Origin: Gammaproteobacteria bacterium
Lineage (GTDB): Bacteria > Pseudomonadota > Gammaproteobacteria > Ga0077536
Length of the DNA: 64,000 nt
Assembly: GCA_009692265.1 (NCBI GenBank)
Contig: SHZM01000002.1
Coordinates: 33,074 to 97,073 of the forward strand
Reading direction: 5' to 3'
Of this stretch, positions 10,877 to 21,815 are shown piece by piece (the stretch's first letter is position 1; each line of letters starts with the position of its first letter). Below the pieces are notes generated by a model. That model searched no databases and was not told where the DNA came from. It worked only from the letters and a program-made list of their open reading frames with translations. A program made the position numbers and the translations under genes.

Positions 10877-11815
10877 GTGACAGACTGGTTCGATCGGTTA
10901 ACCGTACGTGGGCCATTGCGGCAGCATGAGCCTATGGCAAAGTATTGTTCCTGGCGCGTTGGTGGTGCAGCAGAATATTTTTTTGAACCGACTGACCGTG
11001 ACGACTTATTACAATTTCTGCGTGGCTTACCAAATGCATTGCCGGTCACCTGGATTGGACTAGGAAGCAATGTCTTGATCCGCGCGGGAGGTTTAGTGGG
11101 TGCAGCGATTATTACAACCCGAGCGCTGACGAATTTGGTAGTTACTCACTCAGCTACGATCGAAGTAGAAGCCGGAGTCCCCTGCGCTAAAGTGGCAAAG
11201 CGGGCAGTTCGCGCCGGCCTAGTCGGAGCCGAATTCTTAGCCGGAATTCCAGGCACCATAGGTGGCGCGTTAGCGATGAATGCGGGCGCATTTGGGAGTG
11301 ACACATGGTCCTTCGTCGAGAGTGTCGAGACGGTCGATCGCCGCGGCGAGATACGTCACAGACCAAAGCAGGATTATCGAATCGACTATCGAATGGTTAT
11401 TGGGCCCGAGCAGGAATGGTTTTTAAGCTGCGTATTGCGATTCGCTTCCGCGCCAACGGTTGATATATCGAACCGAATCCGAGAATTGCTGGGTCAACGC
11501 AATACCTCTCAGCCAATTGGCGTCCCTAGTTGTGGCTCTGTCTTCAAGAATCCGCCTGGCGACTACGCTGGTCGCCTGATTGATGCTGCAGGATTGAAGG
11601 GAACGCGACATGGCGGCTGCCGGATATCCGATAAACATGCCAACTTCATTATTAATGACGGAGAAGCGACGGCCGAGGACATTGAGTCGCTGATTCAAAC
11701 AGTAATAACCACGGTAAGTGCCAAGTTTGGTATCACATTACAACCGGAAGTTCGAATCGTCGGCCAGCAGGCCGTGCCACCAACCGGCGCTGTGCCGACG
11801 TGTGTGGACAACTGA
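10877..11815 (+). CDS. murB: UDP-N-acetylenolpyruvoylglucosamine reductase MurB
   Basis: SWRVGGAAEYFFEP, EFLAGIPGTIGGALAMNAGA, SCGSVFKNP; probable GTG start (MTDWFDRL) inside the 10814 ORF. Confidence 0.94.
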   Translation: MTDWFDRLTVRGPLRQHEPMAKYCSWRVGGAAEYFFEPTDRDDLLQFLRGLPNALPVTWIGLGSNVLIRAGGLVGAAIITTRALTNLVVTHSATIEVEAGVPCAKVAKRAVRAGLVGAEFLAGIPGTIGGALAMNAGAFGSDTWSFVESVETVDRRGEIRHRPKQDYRIDYRMVIGPEQEWFLSCVLRFASAPTVDISNRIRELLGQRNTSQPIGVPSCGSVFKNPPGDYAGRLIDAAGLKGTRHGGCRISDKHANFIINDGEATAEDIESLIQTVITTVSAKFGITLQPEVRIVGQQAVPPTGAVPTCVDN

Positions 11816-11822
11816 GCAACCA

Positions 11823-12761
11823 ATGCAGACTCTTACCGAGATTGTCGAAAGAGCAGGGCGCGTTGTGGTGCTTATGGGCGGGCATACCGCCGAGAGGGCA
11901 GTGTCTCTACGCAGTGGGCAAGCCGTGTTGGAAGCTTTACTCGGCGCCGGGGTAGAGGCTACGGCGATCGATTGGCAGTCCTCAGATCTCGAAGCTCGCC
12001 TACGTGCCGTGCGTCCAGACCGCGTCTTTATCGCGCTGCACGGTCGCGGTGGAGAAGACGGCTGCGTGCAGGGAGCACTTGAAGTTTTGGGCATCCCTTA
12101 TACCGGAAGCGGCGTTCTTGGCTGTGCGTTAGCCATGGATAAAGTGCGCAGCAAGCAAGTCTGGCTGGCGTGTGAGTTACCTACACCTCCATACCTAGTC
12201 GCCGAGGGTGACGATATCGTCGATAAAGTCACTGCGACGCTTGGGTGGCCGGTTATAGTCAAGCCGGTACGCGAAGGATCGAGTATCGGGATCTCGATAG
12301 TTGCAGGCGGTGAAGATCTCGCCGGGGCGATTGCTACTTCGAAAATATACGATCAGTCGGTATTGATAGAACGTTTTATCGAAGGCTCGGAATATACACT
12401 TGCAATTATGGGTGAGCGCGCGTTGCCACTAATTAAGTTAGAAACCCCGCGCCAGTTCTACGATTACGAGGCGAAGTATCATGCCAACGACACGCGGTAC
12501 CATTGTCCTTCTGGATTGCCGGCAGCATCTGAAGCGGAAATCGCGACAATAGGCTTGGCGGCATTTAAAGCCTTAGGAGCACGGGGATGGGGACGCGTCG
12601 ATTTTATGGTCGATCACGCCGGCCAGCCTTGGCTTATCGAACTCAATACGGTGCCGGGGATGACTGATCATTCGCTAGTCCCGATGGCCGCTCGGCGCGT
12701 TGGGTTATCGATGGAGGCTCTCGTGTTGACTATTTTGGCAACGAGTTTCGATTTGCCATGA
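11823..12761 (+). CDS. ddl: D-alanine--D-alanine ligase
   Basis: VVLMGGHTAERAVSLRSG, VKPVREGSSIG, IELNTVPGMTDHSLVP; likely start MQTLTEI. Confidence 0.95.
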   Translation: MQTLTEIVERAGRVVVLMGGHTAERAVSLRSGQAVLEALLGAGVEATAIDWQSSDLEARLRAVRPDRVFIALHGRGGEDGCVQGALEVLGIPYTGSGVLGCALAMDKVRSKQVWLACELPTPPYLVAEGDDIVDKVTATLGWPVIVKPVREGSSIGISIVAGGEDLAGAIATSKIYDQSVLIERFIEGSEYTLAIMGERALPLIKLETPRQFYDYEAKYHANDTRYHCPSGLPAASEAEIATIGLAAFKALGARGWGRVDFMVDHAGQPWLIELNTVPGMTDHSLVPMAARRVGLSMEALVLTILATSFDLP

Positions 12762-13534
12762 AACGCAATCTATCGACTAGATACGCAATCCCGCGGCAAG
12801 AGATGTCATTGACCCGCCCAAATTCATTTCTTGCGATCGCGCTGAGCGTGATGTTGTTAGTAGGGCTGGGTTATATCGCAAAGGCGGTGTCTGGAACGGA
12901 TTACCCGATCCGAAAAGTGTCAGTGGAAGGAGACTTCAGATTTCTGACCCCGACCTATATTCAAGCCTTGGTTACGAAGTCGTTGGACGGAGGTTTTTTT
13001 CAGGTCGACGTGCAAAAAATCCATCGCGAATTACTCGAAGAGCCTTGGATTTTCGATGCGACCGTTGAAAGGCTTTGGCCTGATGTCATTCGCGTCGAGA
13101 TTAAGGAGCAAATTCCGACCGCACGTTGGGGAGAAAATGCGTTGCTGAATTCCGATGCCGACGTATTTGCACCCCACGTGGCTTCCATCCCACAGGCCCT
13201 TCCCCGTCTAAGTGGACCAGTCGGCACTGAAATAGAGGTCTTGCGTGCGTATAAAAAGATGGCTGAGAGGTTAGACGCATTAGGCATGAAAGTCGGTTCC
13301 GTCTCAGTATCGCAGCGCGGTGCCTGGACGCTAACGCTAACCGACAACACCCAGTTGATTTTCGGACGCGACGATATTTGGCGGCGACTTCATCGCTTTT
13401 GCGCTTCGTTTGACGTCTTGCTTAAAGAAGGTTGGACACGGATTGCGAAAGTTGACCTTCGTTTTACAAATGGTTTCTCCGTTACGGAACGAAGGCGGCC
13501 GGAACTCAGGTCAGAATTGCAAAAAAACGGTTAA
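12758..13534 (+). CDS. ftsQ: Cell division protein FtsQ
   Basis: Single N-terminal TM, POTRA-like region (YPIRKVSVEGDFRFLTP), synteny ddl-ftsQ-ftsA. Confidence 0.92.
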   Translation: MKRNLSTRYAIPRQEMSLTRPNSFLAIALSVMLLVGLGYIAKAVSGTDYPIRKVSVEGDFRFLTPTYIQALVTKSLDGGFFQVDVQKIHRELLEEPWIFDATVERLWPDVIRVEIKEQIPTARWGENALLNSDADVFAPHVASIPQALPRLSGPVGTEIEVLRAYKKMAERLDALGMKVGSVSVSQRGAWTLTLTDNTQLIFGRDDIWRRLHRFCASFDVLLKEGWTRIAKVDLRFTNGFSVTERRRPELRSELQKNG

Positions 13535-13578
13535 AAAATGCTCATTTATTCAGAGCACAGGTCGAACGAGGCAGTATT

Positions 13579-14808
13579 GTGAGAAAACAAGAAAAGAATC
13601 TCTTAGTTGGTCTCGACATAGGCACCTCCAAGGTAGTCGCTATCGTCGGTGATGTGTCCCCCGAGGGGAGCATTGAAGTAATAGGAATGGGGTCACATCC
13701 CTCGCGCGGCCTGAAAAAAGGCGTGGTAGTGAATATTGAATCGACGGTGCAATCGATTCAGCGGGCGATAGAGGAGGCCGAGCTGATGGCCGGTTGCGAG
13801 ATCCGCTCTGTTTATGCCGGAATTGCGGGAGGCCATATCCGAAGTTTGAATTCCCATGGGATCGTCGCGATACGGGACAACGAAGTTACTCATGCCGACG
13901 TGGAGAGGGTACTCGATGCGGCACGCGCGGTCGCGATCCCTGCCGACCAGAAAATTCTGCATATCTTGCCCCAAGAATTCATCATCGATGGGCAGGAAGG
14001 GATCCGCGAACCGGTTGGAATGTCGGGGGTGAGGCTCGAATCTCGCGTGCATATGGTGACGGGGGCAGTCAGCGCGGCCCAGAACATAGTAAAATGCGTC
14101 CGCCGGTGTGGACTCGAAGTTGACGATATAATCCTTCAACAACTCGCGTCTTCGTATTCCGTACTGACCGAAGATGAAAAAGATCTTGGCGTGTGTCTGT
14201 GTGATATCGGGGGCGGTACCACGGATATCGCGATATTTACGCATGGGGCCATACATCACTCTGCGGTAATTCCAATTGCTGGTGATCAGGTCACAAACGA
14301 TATCGCGGTTGCATTGCGAACGCCGATGCACCACGCTGAAGATCTCAAAATAAAATACGCCTGCGCGCTTACCCAGCTCGCGAATCCCGAAGAAACGATC
14401 GAAGTGCCCAGTGTCGGCGAACGACCTCCGCGTCGTTTGGTTCGACAAACTCTAGCCGAAGTAGTTGAACCACGGTATGAGGAGTTATTCAGTTTGGTTC
14501 TTGCGGAACTCAAACGGAGCGGATTCGAAAGTATGATTGCGGCGGGTATCGTATTAACGGGCGGTGGAGCCAAGATGGATGGCGCCATTGAGCTGGCTGA
14601 AGAAGTATTCAATATGCCAGTCCGTCTGGGCTCGCCACAGTACGTATCAGGTCTAGTAGACGTAGTACGTAACCCGATTTACGCCACTGGCGTCGGATTA
14701 CTCTTGTTCGGGAATGAAACGATGCGCACTTCGGCGCATCGAAGCCGCTTGGAGTCCTCGACAGGATTGTGGGAGCGCATGAAAAATTGGTTCCATGGGA
14801 ACTTTTAG
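13579..14808 (+). CDS. ftsA: Cell division protein FtsA
   Basis: VGLDIGTSKVVAIVGD, CDIGGGTTDIAIF, GIVLTGGGAKM, C-terminal WERMKNWFHGNF amphipathic tail; GTG start. Confidence 0.96.
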   Translation: MRKQEKNLLVGLDIGTSKVVAIVGDVSPEGSIEVIGMGSHPSRGLKKGVVVNIESTVQSIQRAIEEAELMAGCEIRSVYAGIAGGHIRSLNSHGIVAIRDNEVTHADVERVLDAARAVAIPADQKILHILPQEFIIDGQEGIREPVGMSGVRLESRVHMVTGAVSAAQNIVKCVRRCGLEVDDIILQQLASSYSVLTEDEKDLGVCLCDIGGGTTDIAIFTHGAIHHSAVIPIAGDQVTNDIAVALRTPMHHAEDLKIKYACALTQLANPEETIEVPSVGERPPRRLVRQTLAEVVEPRYEELFSLVLAELKRSGFESMIAAGIVLTGGGAKMDGAIELAEEVFNMPVRLGSPQYVSGLVDVVRNPIYATGVGLLLFGNETMRTSAHRSRLESSTGLWERMKNWFHGNF

Positions 14809-14943
14809 CACCGTGGTGCCTGATTACACTTTTGGGATGATGTTGTTGCATAGAAATAAAAGTCGCTGGAAGTCACAACGTAGGTACCCCACGCTCGAGG
14901 TGACGTACACCCTGAGACTGGGAAATGGAACGGAGGGCTAGTT

Positions 14944-16113
14944 ATGTTTGAGTTGATGGATGCATATGGTCAGAGTGCGGTCATCAAAGTAATTGGGATT
15001 GGTGGCGGCGGGGGAAACGCGGTTCAGCACATGCTGAGCGCGCAGATTGAGGGCGTTGAATTCGTTTGTGCCAATACGGACTCACAAGCGCTTCGCAGCT
15101 CCACCGTAAAAACGGTCCTGCAACTTGGAGGTGATATTACTAAAGGGCTCGGCGCAGGGGCTAATCCCGAAATCGGTCGCCAAGCGGCACTGGAAGATCG
15201 GGCGCGCATTAGCGACGTCCTTGATGGCGCAGATATGATCTTTATCACGGCGGGCATGGGAGGGGGGACTGGTACTGGCGCTGCCCCAGTATTTGCACAG
15301 ATTGCAAAGGAAATGGGCGTATTGACGGTAGCAGTAGTAACTCGCCCATTCCCGTTCGAAGGGCGTAAGCGAATGGAAATCGCGAACCACGGCATCAAGG
15401 AACTGAGTCAATATGTCGATTCGTTAATCACGATTCCGAACGAAAAACTGCTGAGTGTCCTGGGTAGGGATATTAGTTTGCTGAACGCGTTTAAAGCGGC
15501 GAATGACGTGCTTCTTGGAGCGGTACAGGGAATTGCGGAGCTGATTACCTGCCCCGGCTTGATTAACGTGGATTTTGCGGACGTCCGCACAGTCATGTCC
15601 GAGATGGGCATGGCAATGATGGGGACAGGTCGCGGCAAGGGTCCAGGGCGTGCGAAAGAAGCGGCCGAAGCGGCGGTTTCAAGTCCGTTGCTAGAAGATA
15701 TAAATCTCTCTGGCGCACGAGGTATCCTTGTAAATATCACCTCCGGCGCCGACATCACGATGGGCGAATTTGAAGAAGTGGGTAACACGGTTAAAGGCTT
15801 TGCGTCCGACAACGCGACTGTCGTCGTCGGTACGGTCATTGATGAACATATGGAGGGCGAAGTCCGAGTTACCGTAGTAGCGACTGGAATCGGTATCGCA
15901 GCCGAACAGCGGAGCAAGGAACCTATCCGCGAGCAAGGACGCGAGGTGCCAACTGGTTCCTCGAAATCGGCCGAGTCAGAAATCGATTACAAGGGACTTG
16001 AACGCCCAACGGTAATCCGAAACCGAAGTGAGCATCCAGAAACCTCGAATGTGACTAATTCGCGCGCCGACTATTTAGATATTCCGGCCTTCCTCCGTCG
16101 CCAAGCGGATTAG
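14944..16113 (+). CDS. ftsZ: Cell division protein FtsZ
   Basis: GGGGNAVQHM, GMGGGTGTGAAPV, C-terminal conserved peptide DYLDIPAFLRRQ; AGGAGG-like RBS. Confidence 0.98.
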   Translation: MFELMDAYGQSAVIKVIGIGGGGGNAVQHMLSAQIEGVEFVCANTDSQALRSSTVKTVLQLGGDITKGLGAGANPEIGRQAALEDRARISDVLDGADMIFITAGMGGGTGTGAAPVFAQIAKEMGVLTVAVVTRPFPFEGRKRMEIANHGIKELSQYVDSLITIPNEKLLSVLGRDISLLNAFKAANDVLLGAVQGIAELITCPGLINVDFADVRTVMSEMGMAMMGTGRGKGPGRAKEAAEAAVSSPLLEDINLSGARGILVNITSGADITMGEFEEVGNTVKGFASDNATVVVGTVIDEHMEGEVRVTVVATGIGIAAEQRSKEPIREQGREVPTGSSKSAESEIDYKGLERPTVIRNRSEHPETSNVTNSRADYLDIPAFLRRQAD

Positions 16114-16206
16114 GTACGGCATTTGTATTAAGGGAGGGTTCAGCCTACACGGGCGTTAATGGTACGATCTAGTCCTGAGTAAGGCCTTGATAATTTTGGG
16201 TTTCAT

Positions 16207-16240
16207 GTCGCGGAACCTGCATGCTATCATGCGCCGCGAC
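16207..16240 (+). promoter_or_regulatory. Imperfect hairpin in the lpxC leader region
   Basis: GTCGCGG-aacct-GCATG-ctat-CATGC-g-CCGCGAC: 7-bp outer and 5-bp inner perfect stems. Confidence 0.5.
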
Positions 16241-16274
16241 ACCGGCTTGCTGAGGCGGGGGGGGCGGGGATCGA

Positions 16275-17186
16275 ATGCTAAAACAACGCACGCTCAAAAA
16301 CGTTATTCGCGCGACCGGGGTCGGACTGCATACAGGCCGCAAAGTCTTCGTTACATTGCGGCCGGCTGGACCTGACTCTGGAATCGTTTTTCGTCGAGTC
16401 GACCTGAATCCGGTCGTCGAAATACCCGCGCGCGCCGAAAACGTCGGTGACACCAGCCTGTCCACGAGCTTGATCAGAGACAACGCTCGAATCTCGACCG
16501 TTGAACACTTACTTTCCGCTTTCGCCGGCCTCGGTATTGATAATGCCTACGTGGATCTCAGTGCACCTGAGGTACCGATTATGGATGGAAGCGCCGGGCC
16601 TTTCGTCTTTCTAATCCAGTCCGCCGGCATTCAGGAACAAGACGCACCTAAACGGTTCATCCGGATAAAAAAGTCAATCGCGGTCAAAGATGGCGATAAG
16701 TGGGCGAAGTTTGAACCGTTCAGCGGTTTCAAGGTGGCGTTTGCGATTGAGTTCGACCATCCGTTTTTCCAACTAACCAGCAAACGGGCCGAAATTGACT
16801 TTTCGACGACTTCCTTCGTTAAAGAAGTCAGCAGAGCCCGTACATTTGGTTTTATGCGTGATGTTGAATCACTGCGTGGGCGCAATCTAGCGTTAGGTGG
16901 GAGTCTAGATAACGCAGTGGTTGTCGATGATTATCGAATTTTAAACGAAGACGGTCTGCGGTACGAAGACGAATTCGTAAAGCACAAAATTCTTGATGCT
17001 ATTGGGGATCTCTATTTGCTCGGACACAGCTTGATTGGGGCCTTTCATGGTTACAAATCGGGGCACCAACTAAACAACAGGCTGCTTCGAAAGCTTCTCG
17101 CAACAAAATCCGCGTGGGAACTCGTTACCTTTTCCAACGATGAAGAAGTTCCGATCTCGTTCATGCAGCCAATGCCGGCGGTGTAA
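16275..17186 (+). CDS. lpxC: UDP-3-O-acyl-GlcNAc deacetylase LpxC
   Basis: [51 protein letters not shown] motifs; ftsZ-lpxC synteny. Confidence 0.97.
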   Translation: MLKQRTLKNVIRATGVGLHTGRKVFVTLRPAGPDSGIVFRRVDLNPVVEIPARAENVGDTSLSTSLIRDNARISTVEHLLSAFAGLGIDNAYVDLSAPEVPIMDGSAGPFVFLIQSAGIQEQDAPKRFIRIKKSIAVKDGDKWAKFEPFSGFKVAFAIEFDHPFFQLTSKRAEIDFSTTSFVKEVSRARTFGFMRDVESLRGRNLALGGSLDNAVVVDDYRILNEDGLRYEDEFVKHKILDAIGDLYLLGHSLIGAFHGYKSGHQLNNRLLRKLLATKSAWELVTFSNDEEVPISFMQPMPAV

Positions 17187-17194
17187 GCCCATCC

Positions 17195-17545
17195 TCAGCT
17201 TTGGCGAATCGGATTCGGCTGAACCGAACGGGTCGAGTCCGGATGGAAGCGTCCGACATAGACTTGTAGGGACTTAATGCCCCGCAGTTCCCTAACGGTT
17301 TTTGCCCATGTGACTAGTTCCGGTGCGAGATATCGCAATCGGGTGGCCCAGAGGGCGGACCGCGCAACTAGCACCAATGCGCCGTCGTCGTGAAATGCCG
17401 CGACGTTGAAATTTCGTGACAGCGGTGTACCAAGCTTAAGAAACAACAGCGCTTCAAGCTCTCGTAGACCCCGAACATGTTCAAATAGCTGGCGCAGTTC
17501 GGAATTAGCCGCAGCGACATCGCTAATTTTGGTAAGGCCTTTCAT
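17195..17545 (-). CDS. dciA: DciA-like (DUF721) protein, predicted replicative helicase loader
   Basis: 116 aa; VLVARSALWATRLRYLAPEL resembles the DUF721 core; position between lpxC and secA is the usual one for this family. Confidence 0.72.
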   Translation of the reverse strand: MKGLTKISDVAAANSELRQLFEHVRGLRELEALLFLKLGTPLSRNFNVAAFHDDGALVLVARSALWATRLRYLAPELVTWAKTVRELRGIKSLQVYVGRFHPDSTRSVQPNPIRQS

Positions 17546-17758
17546 TCCCAGCTCCGATTTTTAACTCCAACGACCCTACACGTTCAGATAGTTGTGTTGA
17601 GCAGTATCGCTAGAATTCGGTTGTCGTGTCCATCCAATTGATAGGCAATGCATCGACTTTGATAGACTAGCGCCCGATTCTTGCATAATCGAAACGACAG
17701 GCCACCTTACAGGTCGAATCGATCTATATCCTTAGAACCCACTAAATCGAGAACCTGA

Positions 17759-20503
17759 ATGACTGATAGTTCACCCAGTCTAAGTCGTAGGCTCCTGCGA
17801 ACGCTGTTTGGAAGCCGCAACGAACGCTTAATCAAAAAAATGCGCAAGACTGTAACTGCGATTAATTCGCTAGAACCAGTGCTCGCGGTCCTTTCAGACA
17901 ATGAGCTTCGCGCGAAAACCGACGAATTCAAAAGCAGAATCAGCAACGGCGAATCGGTCGATTCGCTACTCATTGAAGCATTCGCGGTTGTGCGCGAAGC
18001 CGGCAAGCGTACGCTTAACATGCGTCATTTTGATGTTCAGCTGATCGGCGGACTTGTATTGCACCAGGGACGAATCGCCGAGATGCGCACCGGTGAAGGG
18101 AAGACCCTTGTAGCTACGCTGCCGGCGTACCTTAATGCACTTACTGGTCGGGGTGTTCATGTTGTCACCGTTAACGACTATCTAGCGAAACGAGATACGG
18201 AATGGATCGGTAAGATCCATCGCTTTCTCGGGCTCAGAGTTGGTGTCGTCCTCTCTGGGATGACACAAGAAGATCGCAAAAACGCCTACGCCGGGGATAT
18301 TACCTACGGGACGAATAACGAATTCGGCTTTGATTATCTCCGGGATAATATGGCATTTAGCATCGAACAACGGGTCCAGCGAAACCTTGTTTACGCAATT
18401 ATCGACGAAGTCGACTCAATATTGATCGACGAAGCGCGAACCCCGTTGATCATCTCTGGACCGACCGACGATCGGAGCGATCTATACGTCAAGATCAATC
18501 CCCTAATTCCGACGCTAAAGCGACAGCAAACGGAAGAAGGCGAAGGTGACTTTTCGGTCGACGAAAAATCCCGGCAGGTACACCTAACTGAATCCGGTCA
18601 CGAACACGTTGAAGAACTCCTCAATGAAGCCAAGCTAATTGTAGAAGGAGATAGTCTATACAGCGTGGCGAATATCGGTTTTATGCACCACATCAGTGCT
18701 GCGCTACGCGCACATACGTTGTTCACTCGCGACGTCGACTATGTGGTGAAAGACGGGCAGGTGGTAATCGTAGATGAATTTACCGGACGGACGATGCCAG
18801 GGCGTCGCTGGTCGGAAGGCTTACACCAAGCAGTTGAAGCGAAAGAAGGCGTGCCTATTCAGCTCGAAAACCAGACGCTTGCATCAATTACCTACCAGAA
18901 TTATTTTCGGCTATTCGACAAACTGTCTGGCATGACAGGAACAGCGGATACAGAAGCCTACGAATTTCAGCAAATCTACGCGCTCGAAGTAGTCGTTATT
19001 CCAACCAACAAGCCGATGGTCCGCATCGATCACGGTGATGTTGTATTTCTAACAGCCAAAGAAAAATATAAGGCGATCGTAGACGACATCAAAGATTGTC
19101 TCGATCGCCGGCAACCGGTGCTGGTAGGTACAACTTCAATTGAAACGTCCGAATTTCTCTCAGGATTGCTCCAAAAGGAGTCAATCAAACACCAAGTATT
19201 GAACGCGAAATTCCACGCACAGGAAGCTCAGATCATCGCACAAGCAGGACGCCCTGGATCCGTCACGGTTGCTACGAACATGGCTGGCCGCGGAACCGAC
19301 ATTGTGCTCGGAGGCAGTCTTGACGCCGAATTGGGAGCGTTACCAACCGACAGCACAGACGAAGATCGAGCGCAAATTCGAACCGGATGGGAACAGCGAC
19401 ATGACGAAGTTATAGCAGCCGGCGGGTTACATATTGTTGGTACCGAACGCCATGAATCGCGCCGAATCGATAATCAACTTAGAGGACGCGCCGGGCGTCA
19501 AGGCGATCCGGGCTCAAGTCGATTTTATCTGTCGCTGGAAGATAGTTTGATGCGGATATTTGCATCCGACAGGGTCGCGAGCCTAATGCAAAAACTGGGG
19601 ATGCAAGAAGGCGAGGCAATTGAACATCCGTGGGTTACGAAAGCAATTGAAAATGCTCAACGGAAAGTGGAGGGTCGGAATTTTGACATCCGTAAGCAGT
19701 TATTGGAATTCGACAACGTCGCGAATGACCAGCGCAAGCATGTCTACGAACAACGACGCGAGCTCATGGAAGCGTCCGATGTATCAGAGAATGTTAAGGG
19801 CATACGTCACGATGTCGTAAATGACTTGATTGACACCTTTCTTCCTCCGCAGAGCTACCATGAAACCTGGAATATCGAAGGTCTCGTGCAAGCGCTGCAC
19901 ACTGAACTTGGTCAGACCATTCCCGTAAGTAGCTGGATGGCCGACGACGAAAACCTCAATGAAGAGAGTATTCGTTCAAAAATATTGGAACTCCTTGAAG
20001 CACTTTATGCCGCGAAGGAAGCCCAGGCAGGTGCCGAAGTGATGCGGCAATTCGAGCGTTCTATAATGCTGCAGGTTTTGGATAGCCACTGGAAAGAGCA
20101 CCTAGCCTCGATGGACCAATTGCGCCAAGGCATTCATTTGCGAGGCTATGCGCAGAAAGATCCCAAGCAAGAGTACAAGCGCGAAGCGTTCGAAATGTTT
20201 GCTAAGATGTTGCAGGAACTCATGCGCGACGTAATCGGAATTTTATCCAAAGTTGAAATAAGAGCGCGCGAAGAAGTGGAAGCGTTCGAGGAGCAACGAC
20301 GCGATGCGGCGGCTGTTAAATTGCAACAAATCCACGAATCGGCGAGCGCTTATGCCGCGAGCACTGAGGGAGATGTTTCGGTCGTCGCGCCGCCCGGCGC
20401 TACGCCACCGTTTGTTCGACGAATCCCGAAGGTCGGTCGAAACGAACCTTGTCCGTGCGGTAACGGCAAGAAATATAAGCAATGTCATGGCAAGCTCTCC
20501 TAA
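17759..20503 (+). CDS. secA: Preprotein translocase ATPase SecA
   Basis: [50 protein letters not shown]-terminal SEC-C motif [14 protein letters not shown]. Confidence 0.98.
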   Translation: MTDSSPSLSRRLLRTLFGSRNERLIKKMRKTVTAINSLEPVLAVLSDNELRAKTDEFKSRISNGESVDSLLIEAFAVVREAGKRTLNMRHFDVQLIGGLVLHQGRIAEMRTGEGKTLVATLPAYLNALTGRGVHVVTVNDYLAKRDTEWIGKIHRFLGLRVGVVLSGMTQEDRKNAYAGDITYGTNNEFGFDYLRDNMAFSIEQRVQRNLVYAIIDEVDSILIDEARTPLIISGPTDDRSDLYVKINPLIPTLKRQQTEEGEGDFSVDEKSRQVHLTESGHEHVEELLNEAKLIVEGDSLYSVANIGFMHHISAALRAHTLFTRDVDYVVKDGQVVIVDEFTGRTMPGRRWSEGLHQAVEAKEGVPIQLENQTLASITYQNYFRLFDKLSGMTGTADTEAYEFQQIYALEVVVIPTNKPMVRIDHGDVVFLTAKEKYKAIVDDIKDCLDRRQPVLVGTTSIETSEFLSGLLQKESIKHQVLNAKFHAQEAQIIAQAGRPGSVTVATNMAGRGTDIVLGGSLDAELGALPTDSTDEDRAQIRTGWEQRHDEVIAAGGLHIVGTERHESRRIDNQLRGRAGRQGDPGSSRFYLSLEDSLMRIFASDRVASLMQKLGMQEGEAIEHPWVTKAIENAQRKVEGRNFDIRKQLLEFDNVANDQRKHVYEQRRELMEASDVSENVKGIRHDVVNDLIDTFLPPQSYHETWNIEGLVQALHTELGQTIPVSSWMADDENLNEESIRSKILELLEALYAAKEAQAGAEVMRQFERSIMLQVLDSHWKEHLASMDQLRQGIHLRGYAQKDPKQEYKREAFEMFAKMLQELMRDVIGILSKVEIRAREEVEAFEEQRRDAAAVKLQQIHESASAYAASTEGDVSVVAPPGATPPFVRRIPKVGRNEPCPCGNGKKYKQCHGKLS

Positions 20504-20534
20504 CAGTCCGCCATTAATTCGTTAGATCGCCTCC

Positions 20535-21752
20535 TTGGCTAAATTAATCCCCCTAGAGCAGCCTGCGGCGATTCGTGGTGTTCGCCTATCGACTGCCACC
20601 GCAGGTATCCGAAAAACTGGCAAACTTGACCTGTGTGTGTTCGAGATTTGCCGTGGTGCCAGCGTTGCTGGGGTCTTTACACGGAATATATTTTGTGCGG
20701 CGCCGGTTACGCTGGCACGTGAGCACCTCGCTGCGGCTCGAGCCAGACTGCTGGTAATTAATTCAGGAAACGCGAATGCCGGGACGGGTGAGGCGGGTAT
20801 ACAGGATGCGCGCGACGTATGCGAAGCCGCCGGCGCCCTCGTCGGGTGCAGTGCCTCCGAGGTCTTGCCGTTTTCTACCGGCGTAATAGGTCAGCGTTTG
20901 CCAGCGGCAAAAATCATCGCGGCCTTACCTAAGGCGATACATGATCTGGGTGACTTTAGCTGGGACGCGGCGGCACGCGCAATAATGACTACGGACACAG
21001 TCCCGAAGTGTTTCAGCGTCGAAGTTAAATGCGATAGCCGCACCTACTCGGTGACCGGAATCGCGAAAGGCGCCGGTATGATTAAACCCAATATGGCTAC
21101 GATGTTGGCGTTTATAGCGACTGACGCGGCAATTCCGCAGGCGGATCTGTCAAACCTTCTGGAAAGCACCGTAAATCGAACTTTCAATCGCATTACGATT
21201 GACGGTGATACCTCGACAAATGATAGCTGTATTCTGATTGCGACGGGCCAATCTGATCCAAATGAACTCGTCTGTAAGAAGCACCCTGACTGGAACGATC
21301 TTTCCGCTGCGATCGTTGACGTTGCAAACAAGCTGGCAAGGGCCATTGTCCGAGACGGCGAAGGTGCGACTAAGCTTGTGACGGTCGATGTCCGCGGTGG
21401 CAGGACGCTCGAAGATTGTCTTAAAGCAGCGTTCACCGTTGCAGAGTCGCCATTAGTTAAAACGGCTTTGTTCGCAAGCGACCCGAACTGGGGACGAATT
21501 CTCGCGGCGCTTGGGCGCTCTGGTGTCGAGGGATTAAAGATGTCGGATTTGGCGATTTCGTTGAACGATTGCCCGATTGTGAAGGGTGGCGAACCAGTCG
21601 CTGATTACGATGAAAGCCTAGCTGCAAAAATAATGGCTCAACCGGAATTTGATATTCGAATCGATATCGGTCATTGCGCAACGCAAGCTTCGGTGCTGAC
21701 TTGCGATTTTTCGTTCGAATATGTGCGTATCAACGCCGAGTATCGAAGCTAA
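20535..21752 (+). CDS. argJ: Glutamate N-acetyltransferase / amino-acid acetyltransferase ArgJ
   Basis: NSGNANAGTG, GMIKPNMATMLAFIATDA, SDPNWGRILAALGRSG; TTG start as given in the ORF track. Confidence 0.94.
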   Translation: MAKLIPLEQPAAIRGVRLSTATAGIRKTGKLDLCVFEICRGASVAGVFTRNIFCAAPVTLAREHLAAARARLLVINSGNANAGTGEAGIQDARDVCEAAGALVGCSASEVLPFSTGVIGQRLPAAKIIAALPKAIHDLGDFSWDAAARAIMTTDTVPKCFSVEVKCDSRTYSVTGIAKGAGMIKPNMATMLAFIATDAAIPQADLSNLLESTVNRTFNRITIDGDTSTNDSCILIATGQSDPNELVCKKHPDWNDLSAAIVDVANKLARAIVRDGEGATKLVTVDVRGGRTLEDCLKAAFTVAESPLVKTALFASDPNWGRILAALGRSGVEGLKMSDLAISLNDCPIVKGGEPVADYDESLAAKIMAQPEFDIRIDIGHCATQASVLTCDFSFEYVRINAEYRS

Positions 21753-21815
21753 CAGTCCGAATATTGTCGATTTTCGGCGTAGCCAATTACCGTCCGATAA
21801 CGAACCCGTACCACG

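Noticed and set aside
13693-14448. 251-aa minus-strand ORF antisense to ftsA
   Set aside because: Fully inside the ftsA coding sequence; long antisense frames are common at this codon usage and the peptide has no recognisable family motif.
14807-14820. GCACCGTGGTGC palindrome just after ftsA
   Set aside because: Short, no T tract; not a credible terminator and no known operator match.
15408-15917. 169-aa minus-strand ORF antisense to ftsZ
   Set aside because: Shadow ORF; Ser/Pro-rich, no family resemblance.
1-17186. dcw cluster as a possible novel arrangement
   Set aside because: Gene order and 1-8 nt overlaps are the ordinary gammaproteobacterial layout through lpxC and secA.
17659-17689. 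Possible sigma70 promoter for secA (TTGATA-N19-CATAAT)
   Set aside because: Spacing of 19 nt is poor and such matches are frequent in AT-rich gaps; not strong enough to list as a feature.
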